From: Raphanus sativus | Taxonomy: Eukaryota > Streptophyta > Magnoliopsida > Brassicales > Brassicaceae | Assembly: GCF_000801105.2 (NCBI RefSeq) | Contig: NC_079519.1 | Span: forward strand, 30,169,288-30,233,287 | Reading direction: 5' to 3' | Length of the DNA: 64,000 bases | In this document: piece by piece, positions 23,260 through 35,027 of the stretch | Numbering within the stretch: the stretch's first letter is position 1 | Layout of the letters: each line of letters opens with the position of its first letter | The notes under the pieces: generated by a model | Database searches by the model: none | The model's input: the letters and a program-made list of their open reading frames with translations, nothing else | Told to the model about the DNA's origin: nothing | Program-made: the position numbers and the translations under genes

Positions 23260-25500
23260 TAAAAAAGTATGGAACATATGACGTATGATATGGGGATAGG
23301 GATTATGAAGAAAATTAGAGCAATTTAACCGATTGGGAGGATCAAAGTTAATATGATAGGTTGAATATGGAATACTCGACACAACCACATTATCTAACCA
23401 ATTGGGAGGGTCAAAGTTAACATAACAGCTTGAGAATGTCAACATGAATGTAACACGAAGGAAAGCTTCTGTGAGAGTTGCGTGCACGTAGAGGAGGAGT
23501 AGTGGAGATGATGTAAAAGGAAGAGGAAAAAGAGGAGGAGGAAGATGATGAGGAGGAGGAGTGGAGATGATGTAATAGTACATTGTGTTGTACTATTCTA
23601 TATTTATCGAATGGAATAGTACAACACAACATTTACTGTTTATCTTCTCTATTAATTCTTACGCATCCTCTGTTTTTAATCCACATATATCGAAGTATCA
23701 AAATTGTAAATCCAAACAAATATATGAAGAAACGTGATCAAACATAGTTGTTAGATCAGATAATTACACCACATGCGAATTATCACTTTCCAAAAAATTT
23801 GTAAAGCTTATAAATGATCATGAGACAAAAGAAAGAGAATAAAGATCAAACATAAATTTTGGAAAAAAAATAATTTCAAAAGAACAAGATGAACGATAGA
23901 AGTGAGAGTGAAAATGAAATAGTAGAATAAAGGATATTTTTTGTCTTTATACATATTATACAAAAAATATCATAATCAAAAGTTCTTATGGGTATAGAGT
24001 TTTTTTGTTGTTTTGCTATGGTCATGGCCTGCAATTTCCCTATAAACATAGTATGATTTTTTTTTTTGTGTTGTTAAAGGTTCAACTATTTCAATGTTTG
24101 ACCTCTCTGTATTTTTTCTTCTTCTTATAGAATTTGTTTCAGTAGATTAGATATATTCTCAGCTATAGTAAAAAGTTGTATTTTGACAAGAAAAAAGGCT
24201 AATACATGTAATTACTAGACTAACTCTTAAAGTTTTGTAATTACTAGACTAATTCATAGGGCAAACGAAATTACTAAAAACTCCACCTTCAGTTTATATT
24301 TTTATTAATTGGCATTAAAAATTATTAACAGGAAAATGTTCTTTTTAATAAGGAGTCGTCTCCTTTCTTTCACTTCTGTCCCTTGCGTCTCCAACAACTT
24401 TTTTTTCCGTCACAGCCTCCTTCCATTTGGTCACCTCCACCCCAATCACGTCGCCTCTGTCAGTTCAAGTGGAACCCTAAATCCGATTTCACTCTGTTAA
24501 ATCCACCTTTAAATCGAAGGACACTTCCCTGAGAAAGGAAGTTACACAGAATTGTCTGAGATCGCAGAACAAGCCAAGAGACCTGAGATAGTTAGGTAAT
24601 ATAAGCCTTTATCTCAGTCTTGAGATAGATACATGTTCTTTGTTTGAAATTAGAACACTTCACTGAATGTTTTATTAGTTGACAAAAAAAAAACTGAATG
24701 TTTTATATGTTAACAACAGGCTTAAGGAGCTGCACACACTCAAGGGGCATGTGGAATAAGTAGTGGGTCTAGTTACAAAGTCATGGTCTCCAGCTTCTTT
24801 ATCGAAACTTTCTAGAATCTGAATTGGATTGGAAGCAGACTTGTAACAGTGGTTGGACTGTTCGAGGTTGGACTGTTCGAGGAAGATAGCTTCTGTAGCA
24901 AGAAGCAGCTCCATGCAAATTCTTGAGCAGACAGGCTTCTTGAAATTGGTGTAGAATACAATGGTTTCTGATAATGTTCGTGGGTCTAGTTACTAAGTTG
25001 AGAAGCAGTGATTTAGTTTTTTCCTTTCCAGTCACTTATGTTTTGTATTTGGTCCATTAGTAAACTTTCAAGTAGTGAAAAAAAGTTAAAAGCTTGGTAT
25101 GTACTCAGTTTTGACAATGGAATTTTATTACAATTCAAGTTCAGGTTAGTTTTGTGTCTTCTCTCTGTTTTTCCTCTGTTTCTAGACAATAACTCACGTG
25201 GCTTTTAGCAGTTTTTGATGGTGATCAAGAATCATATCTTTAAAAATCTGTTCAAATTAAATCCGACAATCAACTATGTCGCGTAAACAAATCATTCAGC
25301 AGACATATCTCTAAAAATCTATTTTCAAATCAAATCGGATAACCAACCCAAACAAATCTATTATCAAGGACAATTTTGTAATTCGTTTTTTTGTTATAAC
25401 TATACAAAATGGTACTTTAGACCAAAAAAATATTATAATAATTTTTGTAAAAATATGAGTTATTTTAGTAATAACACAATATATTTGTTTCATTCTAGTA
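23260..25500. other. Intergenic, decayed sequence, no supported gene
   Basis: AT-rich sequence with short direct repeats: the CCAATTGGGAGG / CCGATTGGGAGG element near 23320 and 23400, and a doubled GGTTGGACTGTTCGAGG at about 24850-24880. Short open frames (24309-24500, 24675-25035) look like remnants of coding sequence, but no domain is recognised and they lack a consistent frame. Confidence 0.5.
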
Positions 25501-25520
25501 AACTTCCCTACATATAAATA

Positions 25521-26995
25521 TCATTCAAATTTAGAAACGAAGTGACATGGATTTGAAACCAGCTCCTTGAGCATTTGAAGTCTCTCTTCCAACTCGTTGC
25601 ATTTTACGGTTATACTATTAATGCAGAAAGCTGCCTTCTTCAACCTTATTGCGTTCTTTAGAATATAAGTAGCCACTTCTTTCTTAACTTCGCTTGTCCA
25701 GTCGTAATTTTTCCACACAAATGTCTCGAGTTGGGACAAACATTCAGGAACATACTCTTGTTCACTCAATTTCTTGCCGACCAAACAATGATTTGTCCCA
25801 TCAGCAAAAGGCAAACACTAGACAAAAAGGGAATGCAACTGTATATTACTTACTAAAAGAACATCAAAAGAGGTAATTGAGTAGTGAATTTTTATAATAA
25901 AATATCTTACATCAGTGATCTTGAGGACTTGGAGTTTAGGAGAGTTATTGAGCATGAGGATAAGAAGATTCCACCACTCCACTTTATGTGCGTACACATC
26001 TAAATATACCAGCTGATAGAAGATAGTACCCGTAGGACAGTTAATCTACGCATGCACAAAATATCATTTTTTAATAATTGTTAGCACGGAAACATAGTGA
26101 AAATTAGAAGTAGGTCAGTTGCGATATAAGCAAATAAGTTTACCTCCAGGGGTGATAAGTTTAAGGAAAGACGTTTGGTTGGTTTGAGAGATCTCAGAAT
26201 CGTCTCGTTGACTATCCTAGAGACGTTTCTAATCGTTGCCTCAACTAGCTCTGGCGAATTCTCAATCAGACAGAAGTCACAACCTATTATCATCTCAATT
26301 TCCAAGTATTTTAAACAAGGAGCGTTGATCACATATCCCCCACCCTTTCGTACAGTACAGGGATCGTATATGGCAAGTCTCTTCAAAGATGGCACGACAA
26401 TAGTGAAAATCTTTGCATCATGAATAGAGTAACCTCGATCCACTAGCAAATCTTCAAGACTAGGACAGCCAGATAAAAGGTTACGAACTGATTCATCTTC
26501 TTTGTACGTCACATCATGAAGGTGCAGAGTTTTAAGGGACTTCATAGAAACAGGATAAGGAACATCCACATGGATCGAGTTCTTGAGTATCAAGGTCTCA
26601 AGTGAAGAAGCAGAGCAAAACATGCTACCTGGAAAAGATACCTGAAAGTTAACATCTAGCACCATCTCACGCACATGGCGTGCAAATGCAATCCCCAGCC
26701 ATGCTCTAATATCTCCCATATACTCATCTCTAACTAGCCTCAGACGAAAACTCTCTAGAACTGGAGCTTCATGTGAAAGCAAAGACGTACTAATAACTTT
26801 ATCTTCAAATTTCTGACTGGGAGATGCAAACACGAGCCTAGGGACCATCTTCCAAAGTGATCGCCATCCTTTAGACAAAGCACTTGTGACTATGACATGT
26901 TTTGTTGTTGGAAGCAAAGACAGTATCTGTACAAGCAAAGCTTCAGGCAACTCACTAATCCTGTCCGCATTCACATAACCTAGCCTTCTTCTCAA
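25521..26995 (-). CDS. F-box / LRR / FBD protein
   Basis: Three exons (26995-26144, 26045-25911, 25817-25521) join in phase 0 to give 427 residues. Residues 11-50 are the F-box ([20 protein letters not shown], then SKGWRSLW), which binds SKP1 in SCF ubiquitin ligases. The middle holds degenerate plant leucine-rich repeats ([46 protein letters not shown]). The C-terminal FBD domain is in exon 3 ([29 protein letters not shown]). Exon 2 has the linking [11 protein letters not shown] motif. This is a large, fast-evolving family in Brassicaceae, and the substrate is unknown. All splice sites are GT-AG and no frame break is seen, so the gene appears intact. It is not one I can place in the Arabidopsis synteny. 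Confidence 0.88.
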
Positions 26996-27599
26996 CCTTT
27001 CACCATCAAAAACGTAGGGATAAAAAATAAATAAAGAGTTAGGGTTTGGAACTTGCTATATCTATATATATATATAATAATCGGCAACGGGAAGTGTATA
27101 TATGAGAGTCTCATAAACTAAACAGAGAACACATATGCATTACCTTTGTTCCATCGTCGCCTCGTTGACGATAATGACAACAGTTTGGTAAGATCCTTCA
27201 AACTTTAAGTTTTCCAATGCTATAGTATCAAAAATGCAAATAATCTAATTCTCAGCCGGTTTAACCTATCTATCATCAGCCAATTTAAAGCGGAACGCAT
27301 AACAGAAAAATGTATATATAGTACCTACTTTTATGGTTGCTGATTATCAGGGTTTTTTTTAATAGGGAAATAAAATTATTTGACGGATCTTATTTTTTGA
27401 ACCGTGACGATGATGATGTCATCCTATTTGTTATTGTTAAAACAAATCTTTTAGATTTCAGAGCAATTGCATTGGATATACAAAAAAAAATTATTTAGGT
27501 ATATGGAGAAGATACTGTGAATTCTCGGTAATAACCCTAGCTGTCTCATTCTTTCTCCTTCTCTTGCGTCGTCTTCTTCCCTCTCCTTTCCTTCTCTCT

Positions 27600-27982
27600 C
27601 CTCCATCTCCATGTCCTCTCCTCCCAATCCCACCGCCACCATCTCTCGTCTCTCCCTCTCCGATTCCGATCCATCCAGCTCAATCCCCCCTCCTCTCTGA
27701 ATCGCCATCATCGGATTCGCAACTACGGCCAGTTACTCGCGGAAATCCTAGTCTCCCAAGGCCACACCCTCCTCGCCTACTCCCGATCTGATCACTCCGT
27801 CTACGCCCGCCGCGGCGTCTCTTTCATCACCACAGATCTCCACAATCTCTGCGAACGCCACCCCATCCTCTCCACCGAGAAAGTCCTCAAAACGCTCCTG
27901 TTTCAGAGTCTCCGCCACAGCACCCTCTTCGTTGACGTCCTGTCCGAGACCTGCAACCTCGAGCCCAACCTACTTTCATGAA
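27600..27982 (+). pseudogene. Arogenate dehydrogenase (TyrA) gene fragment
   Basis: Translation gives IAIIGF (27698) and then, one frame over, NYGQLLAEILVSQGHTLLAY, SRSDHS, TTDLHNLCERHP, LSTEKVLKTLLFQ and STLFVDVL. This is the N-terminal NAD(P)-binding region of plant arogenate dehydrogenase, the last step of tyrosine synthesis in plastids. A missing G near 27720 breaks the frame, and about nine codons after the ERHP motif are deleted (the LLCTS segment of the family). The catalytic part is absent after about 27955. No promoter or terminal repeats were identified. This is a dead copy. Confidence 0.8.
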
Positions 27983-29488
27983 TGGTGGATTGATGAGAGA
28001 CACATAGATCGTCGGACTTGCGAGAAGGCGAGCTCCAGTCACAACTGCGGCGGCTAGGGTCTGCTGGGTCTAATGGCTCTGCCTATATCTTCTCTACTCC
28101 TCTCCAACTGTCTGATAAAGATCTGAAACTCACCTCTCTATATAATTAATCACCACTGCCACTGTTGTTATCACCTTTAAAAATAACATTTGTTTTGATT
28201 GATGGATCTTGAAGAAATAAAAAACAAACCCGAGACAAATCCTTATTGGCCAAAACATATTGACTTCTTGTTGTTGTTGTGTCATTACTTCTAAGGAGTT
28301 AAAGTACACACACTTTCACCTTTGTTTTTGATTATGCTTTACACTTACTAAGTTTGCGGAACCGTCTTTTGTTTAATCGATTATTTTAGAAGTTGTTAAA
28401 ACATCATACCAATGTAAATTCAGATAATAGAGTCTTTGTTCTTGTTCCCAATGATTTTCACACTTTCGCTTTGGTTTTAAAATTGAGAGATCTACAAGAA
28501 GAGTGTAGAAAGAGGTGAGGTGGAGACTATAAGAAAGACTCTTCAAAGAAAAGGAACCAGCTTTGAAGTACTTGTGATTGAAATGAAGAGTATAGAAAGA
28601 ACTCAAGTTGATGATGAGTTCTTTTGATTCAGCTGATGTTTTATCCATATATTTTGCTCTCCTATACATTGAATACCATGGCTTGTACACTATTGAGCAA
28701 GAGGAGAAGAATGTAAATTGGTTTTGTCTCATATAACCAACTACCTAAATAAAAAGATTTGTGCATGGATGCCTAAATATCTTTGCTTTTATGTATTTCT
28801 AGCCAAATAGCTCTAGATTTTAACTAAACTAGGTCTTTTGTATGCGCGGAATGTACCTTATAATTTATAAACATTTAGAAAAAAATCTTTGTATTTGTAT
28901 ACTTAAAAAAATAAGAAATTTGTATGTAGCCAATAAATCAAAAGATGTAGAATGTTAGATTTAGTAGAAAAAATAATGATTTGTAATAAATTGTAGATAT
29001 TAGTGCTACATACAATACTTAATTAGTTAACCATAATTTTTTTGGAAGAATTGTGTTGCCAATTAGAAATGTTGTTATGTACAACATAATAATACTTATA
29101 TTTTAATTTTATTTATCAATTAGTTGGTGTAATGATGGATAGTTGGTGTATTTATTTCTATAGAGAAAAGAAAATTGAATTTTGAGACTGCTATAAATAT
29201 GAATCTAAGAGTTTATAAGATTATACATATCACACAATAATAAAAATCTTAAATATGTATTTGTTTCAATATGTTTTGTTTTTTACTTTTTTCAGAATTA
29301 ATTCGTGTTCGTTCACAATAGATTGGATTATAAAATTATTTTTTTTGGAGTATTATCCAAATGGTTGTTAACGTTTACGAAAAATGCATAGTAGAAACGT
29401 TGTATTTGAAATATAGCCTTTTTCTCACACATGAAGTCAGCTAAAAATAATGCATGAGTTCGAGACGAGCTGGTAAAGCTAGTTAGAC
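27983..29488. other. Intergenic, no gene seen
   Basis: AT-rich sequence. The minus-strand frame at 28373-28732 has no recognisable domain. Nothing else is supported. Confidence 0.5.
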
Positions 29489-30113
29489 CAACATTAATGG
29501 TATATCTAAATGAAATCCTTAGTATTAATGTCATTAAAAATAAATGCAATAAATCGAAAATTAGCGGGACGTCCTTAGCTAAGATGTTTTTTTCGTTGTC
29601 CTTAGATGATACGTGTTGTCGTCTCGTGCTTTTCTTTCTCTTTCTCTCGACAGAATCAATGGCCTTACCTCCGCCCATGGCGTTTCTGTTGATCTCTTTG
29701 ACGAACCAGAAAAGGAGAGACATGAAAAGTTAGATCTCTCTCCCACTTCAGCAAGAGCTCGTTTCGAGACCATGATTCGAGCTGCTCAGGACAGCGTTTG
29801 CGAGGCCATCGAAGCCGTCGAAGGCGGTCTGAAGTTGAAAGAAGACGTCTGGTCTCGAGCCGGCAGAGGAGGAGGAATCAGCCGCGTTCTGCAGGACGGG
29901 AATGTGTTTGAGAAAGCTGGGGTGAATGTCTCTGTGGTTTACGGTGTTATGCCTCCCGAGGCTTACAGAGCAGCTAAAGGCTCTGCTTCTAAAGACTTTA
30001 CAAAGTCCAACCAATAATCAAATATTTACGAGAATGTCCTTAATTTTTGTCCCTCACCAAAAATAACATTAAAATACTCTAAAGACAAAAAATTTGTCCA
30101 ACCATTAATGTTG
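29489..30113. mobile_element. Pack-MULE-like element carrying a host gene fragment
   Basis: The left end reads CAACATTAATGG (29489-29500) and the right end is its complement, CCATTAATGTTG (30102-30113). The similarity continues inward for roughly 100 bases with divergence: CTTAGTATTAATGTCATT on the left pairs with CTTTAGAGTATTTTAATGTT on the right strand, then GACGTCC with GACATTC. Long divergent inverted ends around a captured exon are typical of Pack-MULEs. Flanking CTAGTTAGA and CTAGCTCTT are only partly alike, so the target duplication is decayed or the ends are slightly misplaced. Confidence 0.6.
29613..30017 (+). pseudogene. Coproporphyrinogen III oxidase (CPX/HEMF) exon 1 fragment
   Basis: An open frame encodes [20 protein letters not shown], then [20 protein letters not shown] and [20 protein letters not shown], ending KGSAS before running into unrelated sequence (KDFTKSNQ, stop). 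This is the start of the mature HEMF-type coproporphyrinogen oxidase, a plastid enzyme of haem and chlorophyll synthesis. Only about 100 residues of roughly 385 are present, and the substrate-binding and dimer parts are missing. The frame is still open, so capture may be recent. It lies wholly between the inverted ends at 29489 and 30113. No function is expected from it as an enzyme. Confidence 0.85.
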
Positions 30114-30991
30114 CTAGCTCTTAGGTCTAATGTTGTGAAATGAGACGAAAAGCTATTAAAAACCTTAGCAAGCTTAGAGAGAATCGAAAATATCGGTCTA
30201 ACTTTTTTTCTTATGCCAGCTAGATTGGTTTGCAGATCTTTTATCAACAATAATATCGCTACCCTCATCTGCTTATAATCAAGGTCTCAATTATTTATTG
30301 CTTGGTTAGATATCTAGATTGTCACAAGTGGATGTTTGAACCACATTAATATCTTATAGTTTATAAAGCAAATAGCCATATGAGACGACTTGGAAATATC
30401 TCAACCAGCGTAAAAGAAAAAGAGAAAAATATCCTACAGACTGTAAAGAAAGGAACAAGAAGTATCAAAGAGAGGATGAGAAATATCGCACAGACAATTA
30501 AATACTTGTTTGAAAAAAAGAATGGAGTATGTTCCAAATATATTTAGATTTTTATTCCTTAAACCAAAAGTCATCACTCCATCCACCACACTTGTACACT
30601 TGCTTGCGTTATCATCCAACGAAAGTCATAACACTTAATAAACTGATACTTTTATGTTGTTGATTTAATAATAATAATAATAATTAGTGTTTCAGAAAAA
30701 AAATACAATTGTTCCATGCATTTTCGATGGTTCAATATGACAAATTGACAATATTAGCCATGTGGTCATGGTAGACCAACAACTGAGCGGAGATGGTCAG
30801 TGACTCAGTGGTCACCTATAAAGAAGGAAAGTCAAAACTATATTGGTGGTTTGAGGAAGGTCAGCGGAGAGAGAGCTCTAGTCCTCCGTATTGTTAACCA
30901 ACCAGACGCACGGCGAGTAAAGAAATAGAAACAATTAGATATTTTTTGGTTCTGATACAATGGGGAAAGGTTGTGTCAGATTACTACCATA

Positions 30992-31067
30992 CACGTGTCT
31001 TATTCTTATCCACCAAGACCAGGAGGTTTTAACAAGTGTCTCCTTGCCTTATCCCTCCAAAATATCT
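30992..31067 (+). promoter_or_regulatory. G-box and evening element upstream of PRR5
   Basis: CACGTG lies at 30992-30997 within ACACGTGTC, and AAAATATCT, the evening element bound by CCA1/LHY/RVE factors, at 31059-31067. Both are known classes of clock cis-element in PRR genes. They are about 1.7 kb upstream of the PRR5 start, with repeat-like sequence between. The assignment to PRR5 is inference. Confidence 0.5.
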
Positions 31068-31741
31068 AGCCGCGGAAATAACTCTTTCACCTGGTCCCTA
31101 CTCAGACACTAGTCAGTAGTCACACTACAGCAACAGAAAAAAACAAAATGCTGAAATTTCAGTAATCATTTGTTCGGTATTTTTACTTGTCCCGGAAATC
31201 AACATTAAATATTATAAAAACAACAGCACTGAAGACATTTTTTAAAATGGAGCACCCATGATCATGGATCATGGTGGTGTCTGCAATTAAAAACTAGGGT
31301 GTAATTCATTGATTTTTGTTTGAAAATCTATTAAAATATTCCTGTATTATTCAAAATAAATATCAAAACTGAAATACTAGTTTTTTACAGGAAAAATAAT
31401 ATTAAATTATTTCTGAAAATAAAAAGAAAAGTATTTTTTGTAAATAAAAATGCATAGATACTTTGTTTACCACTTGCATTAGATATTTTCTTCGCTTGTT
31501 TTTATCACAAAAGTCACTAGTATAATATATTTTACGGACCTGTTTATGCATTAAAAAGCGATTACTGGATAAAATACCATCAAATGCAAGCAACTATAAG
31601 CTGTTTTGTAAGTTAATCATTAGCATAAGTTATAGTTTCAATGTTAAAGTGATGAATTAAGCTAACAAAAAAACTTTACCAAAAAAAAAAATTAAGCTAA
31701 CAAAATAAGCTAATTCATTAACATCTCTGCTTTACGAATAC

Positions 31742-32515
31742 ATTTTTTTTTTGCCTTCTGATATATTTATAAAAGAAAAGTATTTTACAAAGGATTAAGT
31801 ACGACCCAACAAAACAAAACACTAACCTAAACAAGCCCACAAAGAACAGGTCCGGCTCCAAGCCCAAAAAGAAAAATCGAGACCCACCAGCACCGTTTTA
31901 ACACACAAGTCATCTCCACATATTTCAACAGTAAAATACAAGAGAGACGCGTGTCAGCATCTGCAGCGCCGTCACCTCGAACAGCAGGAGCACACCGCTG
32001 GGGCCGCAACCGAATCGTCACCGGAAACCAAATCACCCACTCCATCCCAAACGAAGGTCGACGCTGAACCAATCACCAATAGAACCACCGGACATCACCG
32101 GGAGAAAAACATCATCCACCAAAACCACCTCCAACAACAATATTGAAGATATAGGTTCGACGGTTTTCATCAAAGGCCCGACTTTCATAGAGTATCCATC
32201 GGCTCCGCCGAGATCTCTATTGAATTCGGCCACCCATCACCACCACCAAGCACCCTACTCTCAACTCGAATGTTTTCTTGGGAATCAGAAGCCAGCGACC
32301 AGTATCGGAGGCAGAAGCCGTACGGTCCCAGAGTTAAAGCTGACGACGCCGGAATAGTGGTAGTCTCCGCGTCTTACAACGAAACCTAAACAGAGAGAGA
32401 CCCGAAGGATGAGAGAGTTCACGTGCGAAAGGTTCAGAAATAAAAATCCAACTTTAAATATGAACCACACAGAGTAATCAACGCTCCAGCCACAACACCA
32501 ATATAAAAAAGATGT
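31742..32515 (-). repeat. Repeat-like GC-rich segment, possible degenerate retroelement
   Basis: A T run at 31742-31752 starts a markedly GC-richer stretch that carries short overlapping minus-strand frames in different registers, none with a recognised domain. The composition and the T run (a poly-A tail on the minus strand) suggest an old retroelement end. No target duplication was found. The segment separates the clock elements near 31 kb from the PRR5 start. Confidence 0.4.
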
Positions 32516-32797
32516 TATTCGGCGTATTGGATGGATCTCTTTGTCTCGTACATTATTTGCTGATGTGGCAAATGCAGTCGACGTCAGCCAACTCTACTAA
32601 TATTTTTCGTATCCTCTTACTAGTTTCATGACCGTTGGATCACGGTCGGTTTGCCGCACGAGTCTAATCTCAACCGTCGAAATATTCGTTAGATTTCAAA
32701 TATTTTTTTGTCTTTTCCACTAGCATTATATTTTTATCGGTTTTCCAACTGTTTCTTCTATCTGGAACTCAAATCGAATTTTGGTTTTGACTGTGAG

Positions 32798-34621
32798 ATG
32801 CGAGAAATGAGCGACGAAGTTTTTGAAGTGACGGTGGTGGAGAAACCAGCTGAAGCTGCCGGAGGGAAGTCAGCTCGGCGGAGGACGCGGAAGAAGGAAG
32901 CCGCAGAGGGCGGCGATGGTTTGGTGAAGTGGGAGAGGTTTCTCCCGAAAATCGCGTTAAGAGTTTTGCTCGTAGAAGCAGACGATTCCACCAGACATAT
33001 TATCTCTGCTCTCCTCAGGAAATGCAGTTACAGAGGTCAGTTCTTGTTTCACTGGCTTCTTGTCTGAACGTCGACTGTTTTTGTCGGAATCATATATTGT
33101 CTGAAAAATTTGTAACTGTAAAATCTGATTAGCATGTGAAAGGCTTTTCCTCTTTTAATCTCAGATTAGTTTATTTCAAATAAAATATTCTCTTTTAATC
33201 TCAGCTTAATGTTGGAACTGGTTAGCATGTGAAAGTATTTTCCTTTTTAATCCCGGATTAGTTTTTTTCTCCTAATAAGAATGTTTTCTTTTAATCTCAG
33301 CTTAATGTATTAATGTGGTTCGTTGTTGTGTCTTCACAGTTGCTGCAGTACCTGATGGGTTAAAAGCTTGGGAGATGCTAAAAGGAAACCCCGAAAGCAT
33401 CGATCTGATACTAACAGAGGTTGATCTGCCTTCAATATCTGGATACGCTCTTCTAACACTTATCATGGAGCATGACATCTGCAAGAACATCCCTGTCATA
33501 AGTATGTTGAACACTTTTATATAATTCCCACTTATGTTTTTAAATGATCTTATTTTATTTTGGGCTCAATTGTCTTGTTTTTTTCCTTTCGCAGTGATGT
33601 CAACACAGGACTCGGTGAATACTGTGTATAAGTGCATGTTGAAAGGTGCGTCTGACTATCTTGTTAAGCCCTTGAGGAGGAATGAGCTGAGAAATCTCTG
33701 GCAACATGTCTGGAGAAGAAGACAAGGAGAAGAGAGCGCAGATGTGCCAAGAGACTCATCTAAAGAAGCCATTGACTTCATGGGAGCCTTGTTTAGAAGA
33801 AACGGAGAAGAGAGTGTTACGAAATACGAATCTTGGATAGAGCTTGATCTCTCCCTGAGGAGAAGGCCAAACCAATCTTCTGGAGACAGGCGGCCCTCTC
33901 TTCATCCTTCTATTGGCTCTGCTTTCACAAGGTACGTTCACAAGCCGCCGTTGCAGACACAGTGTTCGGTCTCTCCCTTGGTTTCCGACCAGAGAAAGAA
34001 TGTTGCAGCAAGTGGAGATGGTAACATTGTGGTAACAAATCACTACAATTCATCTGAACCTACTCCAAGTGCTCCCATCAAGAGTATACAGTTCACATGA
34101 GCTTATGTGGCTCCTGCTTCACTCTCTCCAACCCCTAGATCCGTTAGCCCGCATGAGTACAGTTCCATGTTTCACCCAGTAAATGGTGATAATAAACCTG
34201 AGGGTTTGCAAGAGCAGGATGTAGAGGAGAGAAGAAACGTCTCTTCTGCAACCGAACGTAGTGCAACAGGGAACCACTGCAGTACCAGCTACATTGATTA
34301 TCATCATCAGCAATCGTTAGGGAAAACTCAGCAGTCTGTTAGGGAAGCTGCTTTGAACAAGTTTCGGATGAAGCGCAAGGACAGGTGTTTCGATAAAAAG
34401 GTGATGATCAAACTCATGATCTGATCACACACGCACAAATGCTTTGTTGAGAAGGATATGATTCTAACGGTTTTGTAATGACTTTTTTTGCACAGGTTCG
34501 TTATGAGAGCAGGAAGAAACTGGCAGAGCAACGGCCACGTGTCAAAGGGCAATTCGTTCGTCAAGTCCAGTCCGCTGAGACATCTAACACAAGCAGCTCC
34601 ACAATGTTCCTAACAAATTGA
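32798..34621 (+). pseudogene. PRR5: PRR5, pseudo-response regulator of the circadian clock, in-frame stop before CCT
   Basis: Exons are 32798-33035, 33340-33501, 33595-34400 and 34496-34621; an alternative start codon is at 32807. The pseudo-receiver domain reads [40 protein letters not shown] (Glu where true receivers have the phospho-Asp) and CMLKGASDYLVKPLRRNELR. The CCT domain is split: AALNKFRMKRKDRCFDKK in exon 3 and VRYESRKKLAEQRPRVKGQF in exon 4. A TGA at 34098-34100 lies in the same frame between them, with matching PRR5 sequence on both sides (SIQFT, stop, AYVAPASLSPTP). The middle region is also shorter than in Arabidopsis PRR5, with an in-frame loss after HVWRRR. PRR5 represses CCA1/LHY and needs CCT for DNA association. 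If the stop is real, the product keeps only the receiver and middle region. Confidence 0.85.
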
Positions 34622-35027
34622 TACAACTCTCCATCAACGTAGTTGGTGAGAAGACTTTTGTGTATACATTGAGGCATTCAGCTTTGGAGCTTAGTTGTTG
34701 AGTTTAGTTAGTAATCTACTTAAAGATATGTAACTACATATGTTGGTGACACTTTGTGAGTGTACACACAGCTTAAGAGCTTTATTGTTGAGTTTAGTTA
34801 GTAATCTTACTTTAGATATGTAATAACACATGTGGTGGATAGTACACACAAAAGAAGAGTCTTATACTCTTCTATGTATTTCTGTAAACCTGCAACAAGA
34901 GTTCATAAGCCTGACTAAAACACTATGAAGTCCAGAGCACAACACAATGAAACTAAACAAGACAGATAGATTACTAACTAACTGATGAATCACACTGTAA
35001 TAAAGACAATCCGAAGTGAAAGCTGTT

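Noticed and set aside
23242..23632. Minus-strand Ser/Pro-rich frames
   Set aside because: Low-complexity translations of a GAGGAGG-rich stretch without homology.
31827..32470. Minus-strand frames of 61-81 codons
   Set aside because: They overlap in different registers, have no recognised domain and no splice structure; treated as old repeat sequence.
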